The notes: a model not told the origin generated them from the letters alone. DNA of 64,000 nucleotides from Ktedonosporobacter rubrisoli (GCF_004208415.1 NZ_CP035758.1:8804001-8868000), one strand, 5' to 3'; shown: positions 42,245-52,436, numbered from the stretch's first letter. Numbers and translations are program-made.

Positions 42245-43276
42245 ATGGCGACTATTCGGGATGTTGCACTTTATGCCCAGGTATCAGCGAGTACAGTCTC
42301 ACATGTAATTAATGGGACGCGCTTTGTTGATCAGGGCACGAGAGAGCGTGTATGCGCGGCGATTGATGCGCTTGGATATCGACCAAACGCACTTGCGCGC
42401 AGCCTACGGCGTGGCGAGACAAATATTATTGGCTTGCTTGTGCCTGATAACGCGAACCCGTTCTTTGCAGAACTGGCCCACGTGATAGAAGAGGCGGGAT
42501 TTTCCAGGGGCTACAATCTGATCCTTTGTAATTCAGAAGCATCGGCGACAAAAGAAACAAGTTACATGCGGGTTTTGCTTTCTCGGCAGATAGATGGGCT
42601 CATCCTGATTCCTGCGGGGAATTATCATGGAGCTCTGGAGGCCGCTTCCAGCGAGGGATTACCTGTGGTGATTGTCGATCGTGGGCTGAGCGATTGGCCT
42701 GTGGATCAGGTAAGCGCTGACAATGAATTGGGAGGCTATCTGGCAGGGCAGCATCTGGCCAGCCTGGGACATCGGTGTGTCGGTTGCATCAGTGGTCCGG
42801 GCGAGGCAACGTCGAGTAGCTATCGTTTAAAAGGCTTTCGTCGTGCTTTGCAAGAGGGTGGGATAGAACTATCAGAGCGTGCCATCATTCAGGCTGATTT
42901 TCGTTACGCCAGCGGCGAGCAAGCCATGGCCAGATTATTGCAAGAACTGCCAGGGATCACAGCAGTTTTTGCAGCTAACGATCTCATGGCGCTTGGCGCT
43001 ATGAATGCGCTACGTAAAGCTTGTCTTAGCGTTCCGGCGGACATCTCAGTTATCGGTTTTGATGATATCTTTCTAGCTGCAGCCATGTATCCAGCGCTAA
43101 CAACTATTGCTCAACCGGTAAAAGAGATGGGTCAGGTAAGTGTCTCGCTGTTGCTCGAAAGGATAAAGCAACGCACATCTTATACGCCTGCTCGTGTAGT
43201 CTTACCAACGACGTTAATTGAGCGCGAAAGCTGTAGATATATTGGCAACAATGGACCAGGGTCTCAAGAAGCATAG
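42245..43276 (+). CDS. LacI-family transcriptional regulator
   Basis: A 343-aa repressor. The N-terminal LacI helix-turn-helix and hinge are clear: TIRDVALYAQVSASTVSHVING, given by its ends, and ALARSLRRGETNIIGLLVPD. A periplasmic-binding-protein-like sensor domain follows (IDGLILIPAG, VIVDRGL, VSADNELGGYLAGQHL, GCISGP, AVFAANDLMALGAM, SVIGFDDIFLA). The effector is probably a sugar, but no sugar transport or metabolism genes adjoin, so its targets may lie elsewhere. GAGGG precedes the ATG. It is divergent from the sigma gene, with a promoter plus palindromic operator upstream. Confidence 0.94.
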   Translation: MATIRDVALYAQVSASTVSHVINGTRFVDQGTRERVCAAIDALGYRPNALARSLRRGETNIIGLLVPDNANPFFAELAHVIEEAGFSRGYNLILCNSEASATKETSYMRVLLSRQIDGLILIPAGNYHGALEAASSEGLPVVIVDRGLSDWPVDQVSADNELGGYLAGQHLASLGHRCVGCISGPGEATSSSYRLKGFRRALQEGGIELSERAIIQADFRYASGEQAMARLLQELPGITAVFAANDLMALGAMNALRKACLSVPADISVIGFDDIFLAAAMYPALTTIAQPVKEMGQVSVSLLLERIKQRTSYTPARVVLPTTLIERESCRYIGNNGPGSQEA

Positions 43277-43462
43277 CTGTCTGTGGCGCGATCCCTGGGC
43301 AATGCCGCGCATATGACCGGACGGCAAGCAGTGGTGTGCTGCCGGGCATTGTATGCGGTACTCTGTAAAGGCATTGTGCGCCCGCTTCTCTGTAGCTGAG
43401 ATAAGCTATAGAGCTACGGGCGAATGAGGATCGTCAGTGTAGTAAAGAAGGATCATCATTGT

Positions 43463-43696
43463 ATGAGCGATACGGAGAATTGCAGTGAAGTGGCTCGCTT
43501 ACTCTCGCAAATTGACCAGGAGCTTGAGGCCGCTCAGCTAGGCTTAAATGGCCTGGCGTTGGGAGCTGCGCGCCACGATTTTATCAATGCGCGTCTTGAG
43601 CATGCAAGCGCCTGCCAGGAGCAACTGGCTCACCAGATCGGTGAGGCCGAGGCCAGACGTCTGCTCATCGAACACTATATCAAGGTACTTGGCTAG
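43463..43696 (+). CDS. Small helical protein, unknown
   Basis: A 77-aa protein made of two amphipathic helices (residues ~5-32 and ~38-74), rich in Leu, Ala, Glu and Gln, which would form a coiled coil or helical hairpin. Two cysteines (Cys6 and one in HASACQEQL). The ATG at 43463 has GAAGGA about ten bases upstream; the longer ORF adds 13 residues without support. The plan resembles the CsoR/RcnR fold (length, helical content and a Cys-His pair), but the signature residues are not convincing. No function assigned. Confidence 0.55.
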   Translation: MSDTENCSEVARLLSQIDQELEAAQLGLNGLALGAARHDFINARLEHASACQEQLAHQIGEAEARRLLIEHYIKVLG

Positions 43697-43795
43697 CCTG
43701 TAACCCTCAAGTCCGGAGGAGGCCTATCTTGCCAGAGATAGGAGTGGGCATTGTCGTCTCCATTTAAATTTTTGCTCGCTTGTTAGCTGGTTTCG

Positions 43796-43825
43796 TTGAC
43801 ACCGTTAATTTGAGGCGACTATAAT
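43796..43825 (+). promoter_or_regulatory. Promoter of the citrate synthase gene
   Basis: Perfect TTGACA (43796-43801) and TATAAT (43820-43825) with an 18-base spacer; leader of about 120 bases. Confidence 0.85.
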
Positions 43826-43954
43826 ATTTTACACAACCGCTTTTGGTTGGAATGGTATCAGTTTCTGCTTCGCCGTGGAAGCGGACGTGGCCTATGATGG
43901 GTCTCAGCCTGTAACCACCAGAAGTGAAGCCTACTTCCTCCGAAAGGATCTTCT

Positions 43955-45076
43955 ATGTCCACAACAACCGAAGGTCTTGAAGACGTTGTAGCGGCTAACT
44001 CGCGTATCTGCGACATCGATGGTAAGCTCGGAAAGCTGACATACTTCGGTGTTGATGTTCACGACCTCGCTAAATATTCGTCATTTGAAGAGACCGCATA
44101 TCTGCTCTGGCATGGTCAGTTACCCACGCAAGGGCAGCTTGAAGAACTGAAGGCGCAACTAAATGCTAGCCGGTCGCTGCCGAAGCGTTTCATCGATCTG
44201 CTCTGGCTTCTGCCGCCAAAATCTTCTCCCATGGAGGTTTTGCGTACCTCCATTTCGGCCCTTGCCGCATTTGATGCCGAGTCCTCCGGCGATGCTGAGA
44301 GCAACCTGGGGCGCGCTATTCGTTTGACTGCGGCTATGCCAACGATTGTGGCCAGCTGGGAGAATATCCGCAATGGAAGAGAGCCGCTTGCGCCCCTGGC
44401 TGATAAGTCGCATGCTACGAATTTTCTCTACATGCTGACTGGAAAGATGCCAGATGACTACACGGCGCACGTATTAGATGTCGCCTTAATTCTGCATGCG
44501 GATCATGAGCTCAATGCCTCTACTTTCGCCGCGCGCGTGGCGGCTGGGACTCTAGCGAATATGTATGCGGCCGTTACTGCCGCCATTAGTGCCCTCTCAG
44601 GTCCCTTACATGGTGGTGCTAATGAACAGGTGATGCGCATGCTCCTGCGGATTGGCGATGTTGGAGGCGCGGAGGCTTATATCCAGGATGCTTTAGCGCG
44701 CAAAGAGCGCATCATGGGATTCGGGCATCGCGTCTATCGGACTGAAGATCCGCGTGCGACGCATTTGCGTGCCATGTCGAAAGAGCTCGGCGAGCGCGCC
44801 GGTGATACACGCTGGTACGAGATGTCCCGGATCATTGAAGAATACATTAAACAGCATAAGGGTCTCAACGCAAACGTCGATTTCTATTCAGCCTCGGTCT
44901 ACTATACGATGGGCATGCCTGTCGATCTGGATACGCCTATCTTTGCTTGTAGCCGTATTAGTGGCTGGACTGCCCACGTTCTGGAACAATATGCGAATAA
45001 TCGCCTGATTCGACCGCGCGCAGAGTATGTGGGACCGAAAGTGACGCCCTATGTGCCTATTGAGCAGCGTGGCTAA
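43955..45076 (+). CDS. gltA: Citrate synthase
   Basis: A 373-aa citrate synthase of the short, Gram-positive/archaeal dimeric type. ALSGPLHGGANEQVM contains the first catalytic histidine (GPLHGG), GFGHRVYRTEDPRA the second (GHRVY), and LNANVDFYSASVYYTMG the catalytic aspartate. It condenses oxaloacetate and acetyl-CoA to citrate; some short forms also act on propionyl-CoA, so 2-methylcitrate synthase activity is not excluded. GAAAGGAT precedes the ATG. It stands alone behind a perfect-consensus promoter and is convergent with the kinase gene (stops four bases apart). Confidence 0.95.
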   Translation: MSTTTEGLEDVVAANSRICDIDGKLGKLTYFGVDVHDLAKYSSFEETAYLLWHGQLPTQGQLEELKAQLNASRSLPKRFIDLLWLLPPKSSPMEVLRTSISALAAFDAESSGDAESNLGRAIRLTAAMPTIVASWENIRNGREPLAPLADKSHATNFLYMLTGKMPDDYTAHVLDVALILHADHELNASTFAARVAAGTLANMYAAVTAAISALSGPLHGGANEQVMRMLLRIGDVGGAEAYIQDALARKERIMGFGHRVYRTEDPRATHLRAMSKELGERAGDTRWYEMSRIIEEYIKQHKGLNANVDFYSASVYYTMGMPVDLDTPIFACSRISGWTAHVLEQYANNRLIRPRAEYVGPKVTPYVPIEQRG

Positions 45077-45080
45077 GCTG

Positions 45081-47003
45081 TTACAATAGGCGCTGGATAT
45101 CGCGTTTCAGCGCAAGATAATCCTGGTAGCGAGCCGTGTTATCTTCTAGCAGAGCACGGCTTAGAATCGCTTCAAGGTTTGACGAGATAGCTGGATTGAG
45201 CATGCGTACTGGCGGATAGGTTGGATAATGCGGCGGAGCCATATTGGTAAGAGCGTGATGCATGCTGGCGGCTAGCGCATAGATGCAGGTTCGCTGATCG
45301 TAAGGCTTATCCTGCACTGGTAGATAGGGTGAGATTATCAGCTTGCGTGTTGTACGCCTCCCGCTTCTTGCCGCGTTAGCCGGTGCTCTGGTAAGGGGCG
45401 CCAGGGGAATCTGAAAGCCGGTAAGCATGACACGGCCCCGTCCCCGCTCGATAATTATAGTGGCCGGTGAGATATCGTAGTGCCGTAGAGGCGGTCGCTG
45501 TTGCTCAAGGGCTATAAGCGTGTTGAGCAGCATATTCATATAGTTGAGAGCATCGTGCTCAGAGATTGGGCGCAGCGTGCGTTGTAAACGTTCTGCCAAA
45601 CTTTCCCCATCGATATAGGCTAACACCATATAATAGTGCTTTCCTTCGGCAAAGCGGTCGAGCACGGCCGGAACCATCGGATGGCGCAGGCGGGCGAGCT
45701 GCTGAGTTGCCTGCTCATAATGGGCCACATCGCGGGCTCGATTAGCCAGCGGTCCGGCTGAGCATTCCCAGCGCTTGAGCACCACGGGCTGCCCGTTAGC
45801 CTGTTCGTCTTCGGCGGCTGCGACAGTGATGCGCGCATCCTCGCTTTGCTTAAGCACGCGCTGGATAGTATAGCGTCCCTGACGTACGCTGATGCCTACC
45901 AACGGACTATGCAGGACCTGGCCGAGTGTGATGGAGAGACGACCGCAGGCTGAGCAGCAGCGTTGCCCAAAGCGAATGGGGGCGCTGCAGTAGGGACAGT
46001 AGCGATTATCATTGTCTGTGCCACAGAAGTTGCAGCGCTGAGCTCCACTACGGTTCTGCTGTCCGCAGGCTAGACAGACATAGCGTTGGAGTGCTGTCTG
46101 TACGGCTTCGGCATATTGCTCGGCAAATTCGATAATGTTGTGGTAGCGCTGGCGGTAATCCTTGGCCATGGCGCGCATAAGAATTGCCGAAACCTCCACT
46201 GGAATGCGCGGGTTCCATTTTTGCGGCATGGGCGGAACTTCTCGCAAGTGAGCATTCCACATATCCTCAAGGCGAGAATAGACAAAAGGCGTTCGTCCGG
46301 CCAGCAACTCATAGCAGCAGATAGCAAGGGCATACTGATCCGAATCGCGGCGTGGATGACCTTGCCACTGTTCGGGCGGCATATAAGCTGCCGTTCCCGT
46401 TACCTCGCCAAGAGATGCGTGCGTTTGCATGCCGAGGTAGAAAGTGGTACCGAAATCAGAAAGCAGGATTTGTCCGCTGCGCCCGATTAAGAGGTTGCCA
46501 GGTTTGACATCTTGGTGGACCAGGCCAGTATTGTGGACATAATGTAAGGCATCGGCGGCCTGCTGTACATAAGGAATGAGTTCCTCAGCAAAGGCCAGGC
46601 GCCGGCTGCCATCCGAACGACGGAAAAGATCTAAAATGGTTTGGGGAGCATATTCCATCACGATGTATGGTTGCTCATTTTCTTTTAGCTGGCCGAAGTT
46701 ATAGACGGGGAGAATATTAGGATGCTGCATTGTCGCGATACGGCGCGCTTCCTGAAAGAAGTTAGCCTGAGCTTTAGCTGTAAGTTTATCCATGCGAAGC
46801 ACTTTGAGGGCTAGAATGCGGCTAAGCGGAATATCTTCTCTTACCTTGTAGACATAGCCATAACTTCCTGCTCCGATAAAACCTATAACTTCATAGGTGC
46901 CGATATGAGCTCCCTGGATCAGAAAGTCGCAGCGCTGACAGCAGATTGTACCGTCTGGATTGTCATGTCCTCCAGCAGCGTGCGGATTCAGGCAACGTGC
47001 CAC
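45081..47003 (-). CDS. Ser/Thr protein kinase with zinc ribbons and a second, degenerate kinase domain
   Basis: A 640-aa soluble protein. A short N-terminal Cys segment (CCQRC) precedes a Hanks kinase with GAGSYGYV (P-loop), ALKVLRM (Lys), HQDVKPGN (catalytic loop, HQD instead of HRD) and DFG. At about residues 305-360 come zinc ribbons: CLACG...CNFCG and CPYC...CSACG. The C-terminal ~270 residues form a second kinase-like fold, VVLKRW for the Lys, HYDISPATI for the catalytic loop, and TGF in place of DFG, which suggests a pseudokinase. No transmembrane helix. The start is an ATG; an AT-rich interval of 700 bases lies upstream. Confidence 0.88.
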   Translation of the reverse strand: MARCLNPHAAGGHDNPDGTICCQRCDFLIQGAHIGTYEVIGFIGAGSYGYVYKVREDIPLSRILALKVLRMDKLTAKAQANFFQEARRIATMQHPNILPVYNFGQLKENEQPYIVMEYAPQTILDLFRRSDGSRRLAFAEELIPYVQQAADALHYVHNTGLVHQDVKPGNLLIGRSGQILLSDFGTTFYLGMQTHASLGEVTGTAAYMPPEQWQGHPRRDSDQYALAICCYELLAGRTPFVYSRLEDMWNAHLREVPPMPQKWNPRIPVEVSAILMRAMAKDYRQRYHNIIEFAEQYAEAVQTALQRYVCLACGQQNRSGAQRCNFCGTDNDNRYCPYCSAPIRFGQRCCSACGRLSITLGQVLHSPLVGISVRQGRYTIQRVLKQSEDARITVAAAEDEQANGQPVVLKRWECSAGPLANRARDVAHYEQATQQLARLRHPMVPAVLDRFAEGKHYYMVLAYIDGESLAERLQRTLRPISEHDALNYMNMLLNTLIALEQQRPPLRHYDISPATIIIERGRGRVMLTGFQIPLAPLTRAPANAARSGRRTTRKLIISPYLPVQDKPYDQRTCIYALAASMHHALTNMAPPHYPTYPPVRMLNPAISSNLEAILSRALLEDNTARYQDYLALKRDIQRLL

Positions 47004-47722
47004 GTATTTTATCCTACCTTTTGATCTATTGATGAGGGTGAGAAAGCCTGTACTTATTTTCTTATTTATTTACGTGCTGCGCTATGTCCAGGTTACGATT
47101 GTACACTACTGAGCGCGTTGATGCTATAGGCAAATAAACCAGTATGGCAAGCCTGGACGGTGTTCCCTCTATCTTTTCCTAAGCTAATAGGCTTTTGCTG
47201 GATGCTGATCAGTTTCTATCCTTTGATGGAAGAGCCTGTTTTTATGCTATTAAATGGTATTGCTTGCAATTGCCTTTTTGAAAATTAGAGATGATAGTAA
47301 TTCTTATATCGTAAGTATAGACTACAATCTCTTTATTGATGATGAGCGTTTGCTGTAGTATCTCAATGCTAATTTACAATTTTTATATTCAATAAGTTAT
47401 TGACTTTGTAAACGCTACTATGTTATTTTGTCCATAGTAATACTGCTCAGTAAAATAGCTCTATACACAAATTTTAAGCGTAGCACTTGCTAGATCACAA
47501 AAGTTGTTATTGAGCATATTTTTCAGCAACAGTATTTGCAAGCACGGAGGGGAGATACATGCTATCGTACTAGAGAAACGTTTTGATAGATAGAAAATAT
47601 ATGAGTAGATAATATAAAATATTCCTTTTATAGTGTTATGCTCATATTTTATCTTAATATCCATTTTGTGAAGATGGATATTCTTTTATTTCTTATATAT
47701 TTCAGGGAAGAAAAATAGTTTT
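47004..47722. other. AT-rich intergenic region with hairpin
   Basis: About 720 bases with far more A and T than the surroundings and no credible gene. AATATCCAT (47656-47664) / ATGGATATT (47674-47682) followed by CTTTTATTT may be a terminator-like attenuator about 40 bases before the permease ATG. Confidence 0.5.
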
Positions 47723-49204
47723 ATGAACAAAAGGACTCTTGTTCACCCACATGCCCCTCATTCAGAAACCTATATTCCCCGCGTTTTACCAGGTGTATTG
47801 GGTAATTTTGATATGACGATGAATTTTGTAGCCGTCGTCTTTCTGGTAGTTAACTCAATTCGTGTCTCCTCTGCTGGACCAGTATCTATTTTCTATTGGT
47901 TCTTGGGTCTGATCTGCTTCTTTCTGCCAGCCCTGCTTGCTGTAGGACAACTGGGAAGAATGTATCCAAATGAGGGCTCAACATATAATTGGACTTATAG
48001 AGGCCTTGGCCGCTTCTGGAGCTTCTTCTGCACTCTCCTCTTCTGGCTACCTAATCCGGTTGGGATGGTTGGTGTGTTAAGCATGGCATTTTATTTTTTG
48101 CGCGGCCTCAATTCTGGTTGGTTTGTTGAGCCCTGGCAGCAAGGCGTATCAATAATAGGTGTGATCGTTTTTGTAGCCGTATTTTCATTGCAGCGTTTGC
48201 GCGTAATTCAAAATGTCGTCAATATTGTTGTATTACTAAATATTTTCAGTGTTGCCCTGGTGGGCCTGGCTGCTCTGATCTGGCTTCTGGGTGGGCACCA
48301 ACCCGCTACAGATCTAGCATCTTCCAGAGCATGGGCGATCTCGCCTCAGAATATGTCCATGCTTGGGGTTGTAGCTCTGGCATATCTAGGATTGCATGTT
48401 CCTGCAATTTCTGGAGCCGAGACAACCAGCAAATTTTCGCCCACACGCTATTTGTTCTGGGGAAGTCTTATTGTTGTTCTTTCATATGTGATGGTAAATC
48501 TGGCTGTTCTACTGATAGAAGGCCCTCGTGTCGCCATACTTGGCCCCTTTGCTATCGTTGATATGGCTGATCAGGTCTTTGGTAAGACTGTGGGCAATAT
48601 TGTGGCTGTGATCAATCTTGCTGCTTATCCTGTCAAATGTGCGATTACTAGTAGCATATTTGCTCGTCTCTTGATGGTCGCTAGCGTTGATCGTTTCTTG
48701 CCTCTTGGATTGTGCAAGCTGAACCATAATCGTGCTCCTGTGAATGCAATCTTATTTCAAACACTTTTAGCGCTTCTTTTTGCTGCCGTAATCTATTTCC
48801 TTCCATATATTACACCCCTATTAAATCCGCAAACCCTGAGTCCCGTGGTTGCCAGCGTCTGCCTGGCTATGCTCACTCTTCTGTGGACTCTCTCAACGCT
48901 TGTCATATTTATCAATTTACTGGTGGCCTATATACGAGACCGTCAGAAATTTCATCAGTGCCGGAAGGTACCGATGCCTTTGATCTGGCTCTCTATGTTT
49001 ATAGGCCCGTTTGTATGTGTGCTTGCGCTCGTTGTAGTTTTTGCTGCCTCAGAGGCAGAGAATGTCCTTACGGATATGCGGTGGCAATTGCTCGTAGGTG
49101 GTCTGACTGTCATTTGTCTTATCCTGGCGTTTACGGCTAGTTTGCTGGTCACAAGCGAAGCAGCCTGGCAAGATCAGGCGCGCAATGAAGTTTCCTCTAC
49201 TTAA
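47723..49204 (+). CDS. APC-family amino acid permease, copy 1
   Basis: A 493-aa transporter with 12 predicted helices. The first helix FDMTMNFVAVVFLVVNSIRV and the following LLAVGQLGRMYPNEGSTYNWT are the helix 1-2 signature of amino acid-polyamine-organocation (APC) transporters. GAETTSKFSP occurs in helix 6-7. The substrate is an amino acid or amine. It shares a strand with a second permease and a PLP decarboxylase, which fits an uptake-and-decarboxylation module. The gap to copy 2 is 57 bases. The copies are not close relatives (different N-termini), so this is not a recent duplication. Confidence 0.88.
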   Translation: MNKRTLVHPHAPHSETYIPRVLPGVLGNFDMTMNFVAVVFLVVNSIRVSSAGPVSIFYWFLGLICFFLPALLAVGQLGRMYPNEGSTYNWTYRGLGRFWSFFCTLLFWLPNPVGMVGVLSMAFYFLRGLNSGWFVEPWQQGVSIIGVIVFVAVFSLQRLRVIQNVVNIVVLLNIFSVALVGLAALIWLLGGHQPATDLASSRAWAISPQNMSMLGVVALAYLGLHVPAISGAETTSKFSPTRYLFWGSLIVVLSYVMVNLAVLLIEGPRVAILGPFAIVDMADQVFGKTVGNIVAVINLAAYPVKCAITSSIFARLLMVASVDRFLPLGLCKLNHNRAPVNAILFQTLLALLFAAVIYFLPYITPLLNPQTLSPVVASVCLAMLTLLWTLSTLVIFINLLVAYIRDRQKFHQCRKVPMPLIWLSMFIGPFVCVLALVVVFAASEAENVLTDMRWQLLVGGLTVICLILAFTASLLVTSEAAWQDQARNEVSST

Positions 49205-49261
49205 AACTTTCTCAAAAAAGCTTTTGTATTTTTCCTTATTTTGAGGATGAAGGAGTTTAGT

Positions 49262-50695
49262 ATGTCCCTTGAATCTTCTGTCTCTACAGAGCAAGAGTCT
49301 ACACAAGGTAAACCTGCGAGAGGAAGTTTGCTTCCCAATGCTATAGGTCTTGGCGGTGTACTTTTTCAATCAATTACCACCATGGCCCCGGCGACTGGTA
49401 TGGCTAATAGCATTGCTCAGGCGGTTCCTCTGACTGGCATGACTCTTCCTCTGGCAGCATTGTTCGCTCTGTTCATATGTATTATGGTAGCCTTTTGTAT
49501 AGGCTCTTTCGCCAAATATTTGCCTTCGGCTGGTGGAATTGCGACGTATATAAGCCGAGCCCTTGGCGTGAAAGTTGGTTGGGTAGTTGGATGGTTCCTT
49601 GCCTTTGGCTATATGCTTATCGCGCCAATGAAGCTGGTGATTTTAGCCAGCCAGACCGATAGTTTGCTAGTAAAGCTTGCCCATTTTTCCTTGGGTTGGC
49701 CCGTTTGGATGCTGCTCTTTGCTGTTATTATTTTCCTTGTAGCCTACCTGGGAATAAAAGTCTCGGCAAGAATCGGGGTCATTCTTGGCGCAATTGAGAT
49801 TGCGATTTGGATTATCATCTATGCGGGCGGGAACAACACTCTTGCCGTTCTCAATCCCACCAGTAGCGCCTTACCTGGCTGGGGAGGTTGGCAAGGTGTA
49901 CTATTAGGCATGCTACCCATTATTGTGGCCTTTGGCGGCTTTGAGTCCTGCGCACCCTTAGCGGAAGAAGCCCGCAACCCCCGCAAGATTGTGCCTTTGG
50001 CGATTGTGCTCTCGGCCGTATGTATTGGTCTATTTTTTGTATTTTGCTCATATGCCGCTGTTGTGGGCTGGGGGCAGAGCAACATTCAGCACTATGATAC
50101 CAATTCCTGGGTCGCGCTGGCTGGAAAAGCCGGGGATCTTGTTCAATTGCTGGTAATCCTGGCAATCTTAAATAGCGCTCTGGCAAATGCTAATGGTGGT
50201 TTGATTGCATCTACACGCATGTTTTATGCAATGGGGCGCGGGCGCTCTCTCCCCGCTATTTTTGCTCACCTTAACCGTTTTCAGGCTCCCTCTGGAGCAA
50301 TTATATTTTGTGCGATAGCCATGGTAGCTATCGCGAGTATTCCATCGCTGCTATATGGTCCAATGGTGGCTTTTACCTTGCTTGTTTTCACCATTGGTAT
50401 CTCTGCTATTCTCACCTATGTGATTGTGTGTATCTGTACACCGATTTTCTATCTGCGTGAGCATCGGGCCGAATTCAATGTTCTGAAGCATGTTTTGGTT
50501 CCGCTCGTGCCCACGATTGCTTTTGCCCTCGTCTGGTTCAATCTGGTGACTTCCCTGCCACCGGCTCCAATAAGCTATGCTCTATACTTCAATATTCTCC
50601 TGCTTGTCGTTGGTATCCTGAATGTGCTCTGGTTGCGTTTCCGTCATCCAGAGGCTTTACTGGCAAGCGGGAAGATCTTTCTTTCAGAGGAATGA
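49262..50695 (+). CDS. APC-family amino acid permease, copy 2
   Basis: A 477-aa APC transporter with 12 helices. LFQSITTMAPATGMANSIAQA and LPSAGGIATYISRALGVKVGWVVGW, given by their ends, match the AdeC/YhdG-type branch. GGFESCAPLAEEARNPRKIVP is the helix 6-7 signature ('FE....EE..nP'). ATG at 49262 with GAAGGAG upstream is preferred over 49241. The substrate is probably the same class as copy 1 and of the decarboxylase downstream (141-base gap). Confidence 0.9.
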   Translation: MSLESSVSTEQESTQGKPARGSLLPNAIGLGGVLFQSITTMAPATGMANSIAQAVPLTGMTLPLAALFALFICIMVAFCIGSFAKYLPSAGGIATYISRALGVKVGWVVGWFLAFGYMLIAPMKLVILASQTDSLLVKLAHFSLGWPVWMLLFAVIIFLVAYLGIKVSARIGVILGAIEIAIWIIIYAGGNNTLAVLNPTSSALPGWGGWQGVLLGMLPIIVAFGGFESCAPLAEEARNPRKIVPLAIVLSAVCIGLFFVFCSYAAVVGWGQSNIQHYDTNSWVALAGKAGDLVQLLVILAILNSALANANGGLIASTRMFYAMGRGRSLPAIFAHLNRFQAPSGAIIFCAIAMVAIASIPSLLYGPMVAFTLLVFTIGISAILTYVIVCICTPIFYLREHRAEFNVLKHVLVPLVPTIAFALVWFNLVTSLPPAPISYALYFNILLLVVGILNVLWLRFRHPEALLASGKIFLSEE

Positions 50696-50836
50696 TTCCG
50701 CTCATGCTCGGGCATGTTCCTCTAGCGCATGGCAGGCTGAGAACCTGTACGTAGAGAAATATGCCTGTGCTAGCGCAAATGATTATGCTAAAGGAAGGAC
50801 CTTTTCCTCTGCAGAGAAAGCTAGAAAGAAATAAAA

Positions 50837-52369
50837 ATGCAAGAGAACACCAATGACTTTTCTGTGCCTGCTGAGAGAGACTATGCTGAAACAGGAAGTT
50901 TGACAGCGCTAATTGAGGGCGTTTTGCCTGCTCTAGAGAAGTTTATGCTCTTTGAAGGAGTTGAAAAGACTGCAAGGCAAAAGGGCCAATGGTCTGCTCT
51001 GCTCGACGAGCCCTTGCCCAAACAAGGTGTAGGTGCTCAAGGCGTTATGGAAATTTTGCGGGATGTCGTAATCCCCAATGGGGTACGACTAGGACATCCA
51101 GGCTTTTCGGGTTGGATCGGGACATCGACGACAACTGTTCCCGCCACGACTACTTTCGCCAGCCTGGTTTCAGGTCCAGGCTATCAAGGCATTCAGGCCT
51201 ACAACTTGCTAGAAGCTCTGGCCCTGCGCTGGCTGGCACAGCTAGTGGGGATTCCTGGCAGCTATCAAGGCTTGTTTACCAGCGGCGGATCGGTGGCGAA
51301 TCTTGTGGGGTTGGGCGCGGCCAGGCAGTATGCAGCTGAGCGCCTTGGCATCGATGCGGCTTATCAGGGAGTGGCGGCGTTGCCAAAACCTCGCATATAT
51401 GCTTCTAAGGAGGTACACCATGTAGTGATGCGGGCGGCAGGCATCCTGGGACTTGGTAGGAATGCGTTGTACTTGCTTCCAACTGATAAATCTATGTGTA
51501 TGGATGTAGGAGAGCTGAGCAAACAGCTTAAACGGGATCGCCTGGCAGGCTATACCCCCGTTGCAGTAATTGCCAATGCTGGGACTGTGAATACGGGCGC
51601 TATTGATCCACTGCCACAGCTGGCTGATTTTTGCAAGAATGAGGGCATCTGGCTCCATGTTGATGGAGCTTATGGCCTGTTAGGCGTTCTCGATCCTCGC
51701 ATTGCCCATCTCTATGGGGATCTCGCGGCAGCGGATTCGCTGGTACTTGATCCTCATAAGTGGTTAGCGGCTCCCATTGGCTGCGGCGCTGCCTTTGTGC
51801 GCGATAGCAATTTGCTGGGAAGAGCCTTTACGCTGGAATCTGCGGCATATATTGAGGAGTCTCAGCCGGATTATCAAAAGGACGAGGTGATAACCTCGCA
51901 ATTTGATGATTTTGGCTATGTCTATCATCATTTTGGTGTGGAGCAATCAGCGCCTGCGCGGGGTGCTCAGGTCTGGTCTATCCTTAAAGAGGTCGGTGAG
52001 GAAGGTATACGCGCGCGCGTTTATCGTCACAATAGCTTTGCGCGCTTTCTTGCTGAGCGTGTGCAGCAAGCGCCATCTCTGGAACTTATGGCTCCTGTGA
52101 CGCTTTCGATTTGCTGTTTTCGCTATGTGCCTCCCGCGTTACAAGAGCAGCGTGATGCTAAAACATCTGAACTGCTTAACCAGCTGAATCGAGCAATACT
52201 TGCCCGTGTGCGGGCTCGTGGCCGCTGCATTCCTTCGGCAACCTTTGTGAATGGAAATTATGTCATTCGGCCCTGTTTTATTAATCCTCGTACAACACTT
52301 GCCGAGGTTGAGGCCTTGGCCGAAGAGGTAGAGACGTGTGGTGCAGCGCTCTGGAATGAGGTGGTTTGA
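50837..52369 (+). CDS. Group II PLP-dependent amino acid decarboxylase
   Basis: A 510-aa pyridoxal-phosphate enzyme of the glutamate/aromatic-L-amino-acid decarboxylase group. HVDGAYGLLG carries the aspartate that contacts the PLP nitrogen, LDPHKWLAAP the Schiff-base lysine, and FTSGGSVANLVGLGAAR the phosphate-binding loop. YNLLEALALRWLAQLVG is the usual N-terminal region. It would turn an aromatic or acidic amino acid into its amine and CO2. The two APC permeases upstream may bring in the acid or export the amine. A promoter for the next gene overlaps its stop. Confidence 0.9.
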   Translation: MQENTNDFSVPAERDYAETGSLTALIEGVLPALEKFMLFEGVEKTARQKGQWSALLDEPLPKQGVGAQGVMEILRDVVIPNGVRLGHPGFSGWIGTSTTTVPATTTFASLVSGPGYQGIQAYNLLEALALRWLAQLVGIPGSYQGLFTSGGSVANLVGLGAARQYAAERLGIDAAYQGVAALPKPRIYASKEVHHVVMRAAGILGLGRNALYLLPTDKSMCMDVGELSKQLKRDRLAGYTPVAVIANAGTVNTGAIDPLPQLADFCKNEGIWLHVDGAYGLLGVLDPRIAHLYGDLAAADSLVLDPHKWLAAPIGCGAAFVRDSNLLGRAFTLESAAYIEESQPDYQKDEVITSQFDDFGYVYHHFGVEQSAPARGAQVWSILKEVGEEGIRARVYRHNSFARFLAERVQQAPSLELMAPVTLSICCFRYVPPALQEQRDAKTSELLNQLNRAILARVRARGRCIPSATFVNGNYVIRPCFINPRTTLAEVEALAEEVETCGAALWNEVV

Positions 52370-52395
52370 CATCGTTTTGGGGCAGGGCTTACAAT
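52366..52395 (+). promoter_or_regulatory. Promoter overlapping the decarboxylase stop
   Basis: TTGACA (52366-52371), 18 bases, TACAAT (52390-52395). The TGA stop of the decarboxylase is inside the -35 box; the hydrolase ATG is 41 bases downstream. Confidence 0.7.
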
Positions 52396-52436
52396 GCGGG
52401 TATAGCCCTCCGTCGTACCACAATAAGGAGAAATAT

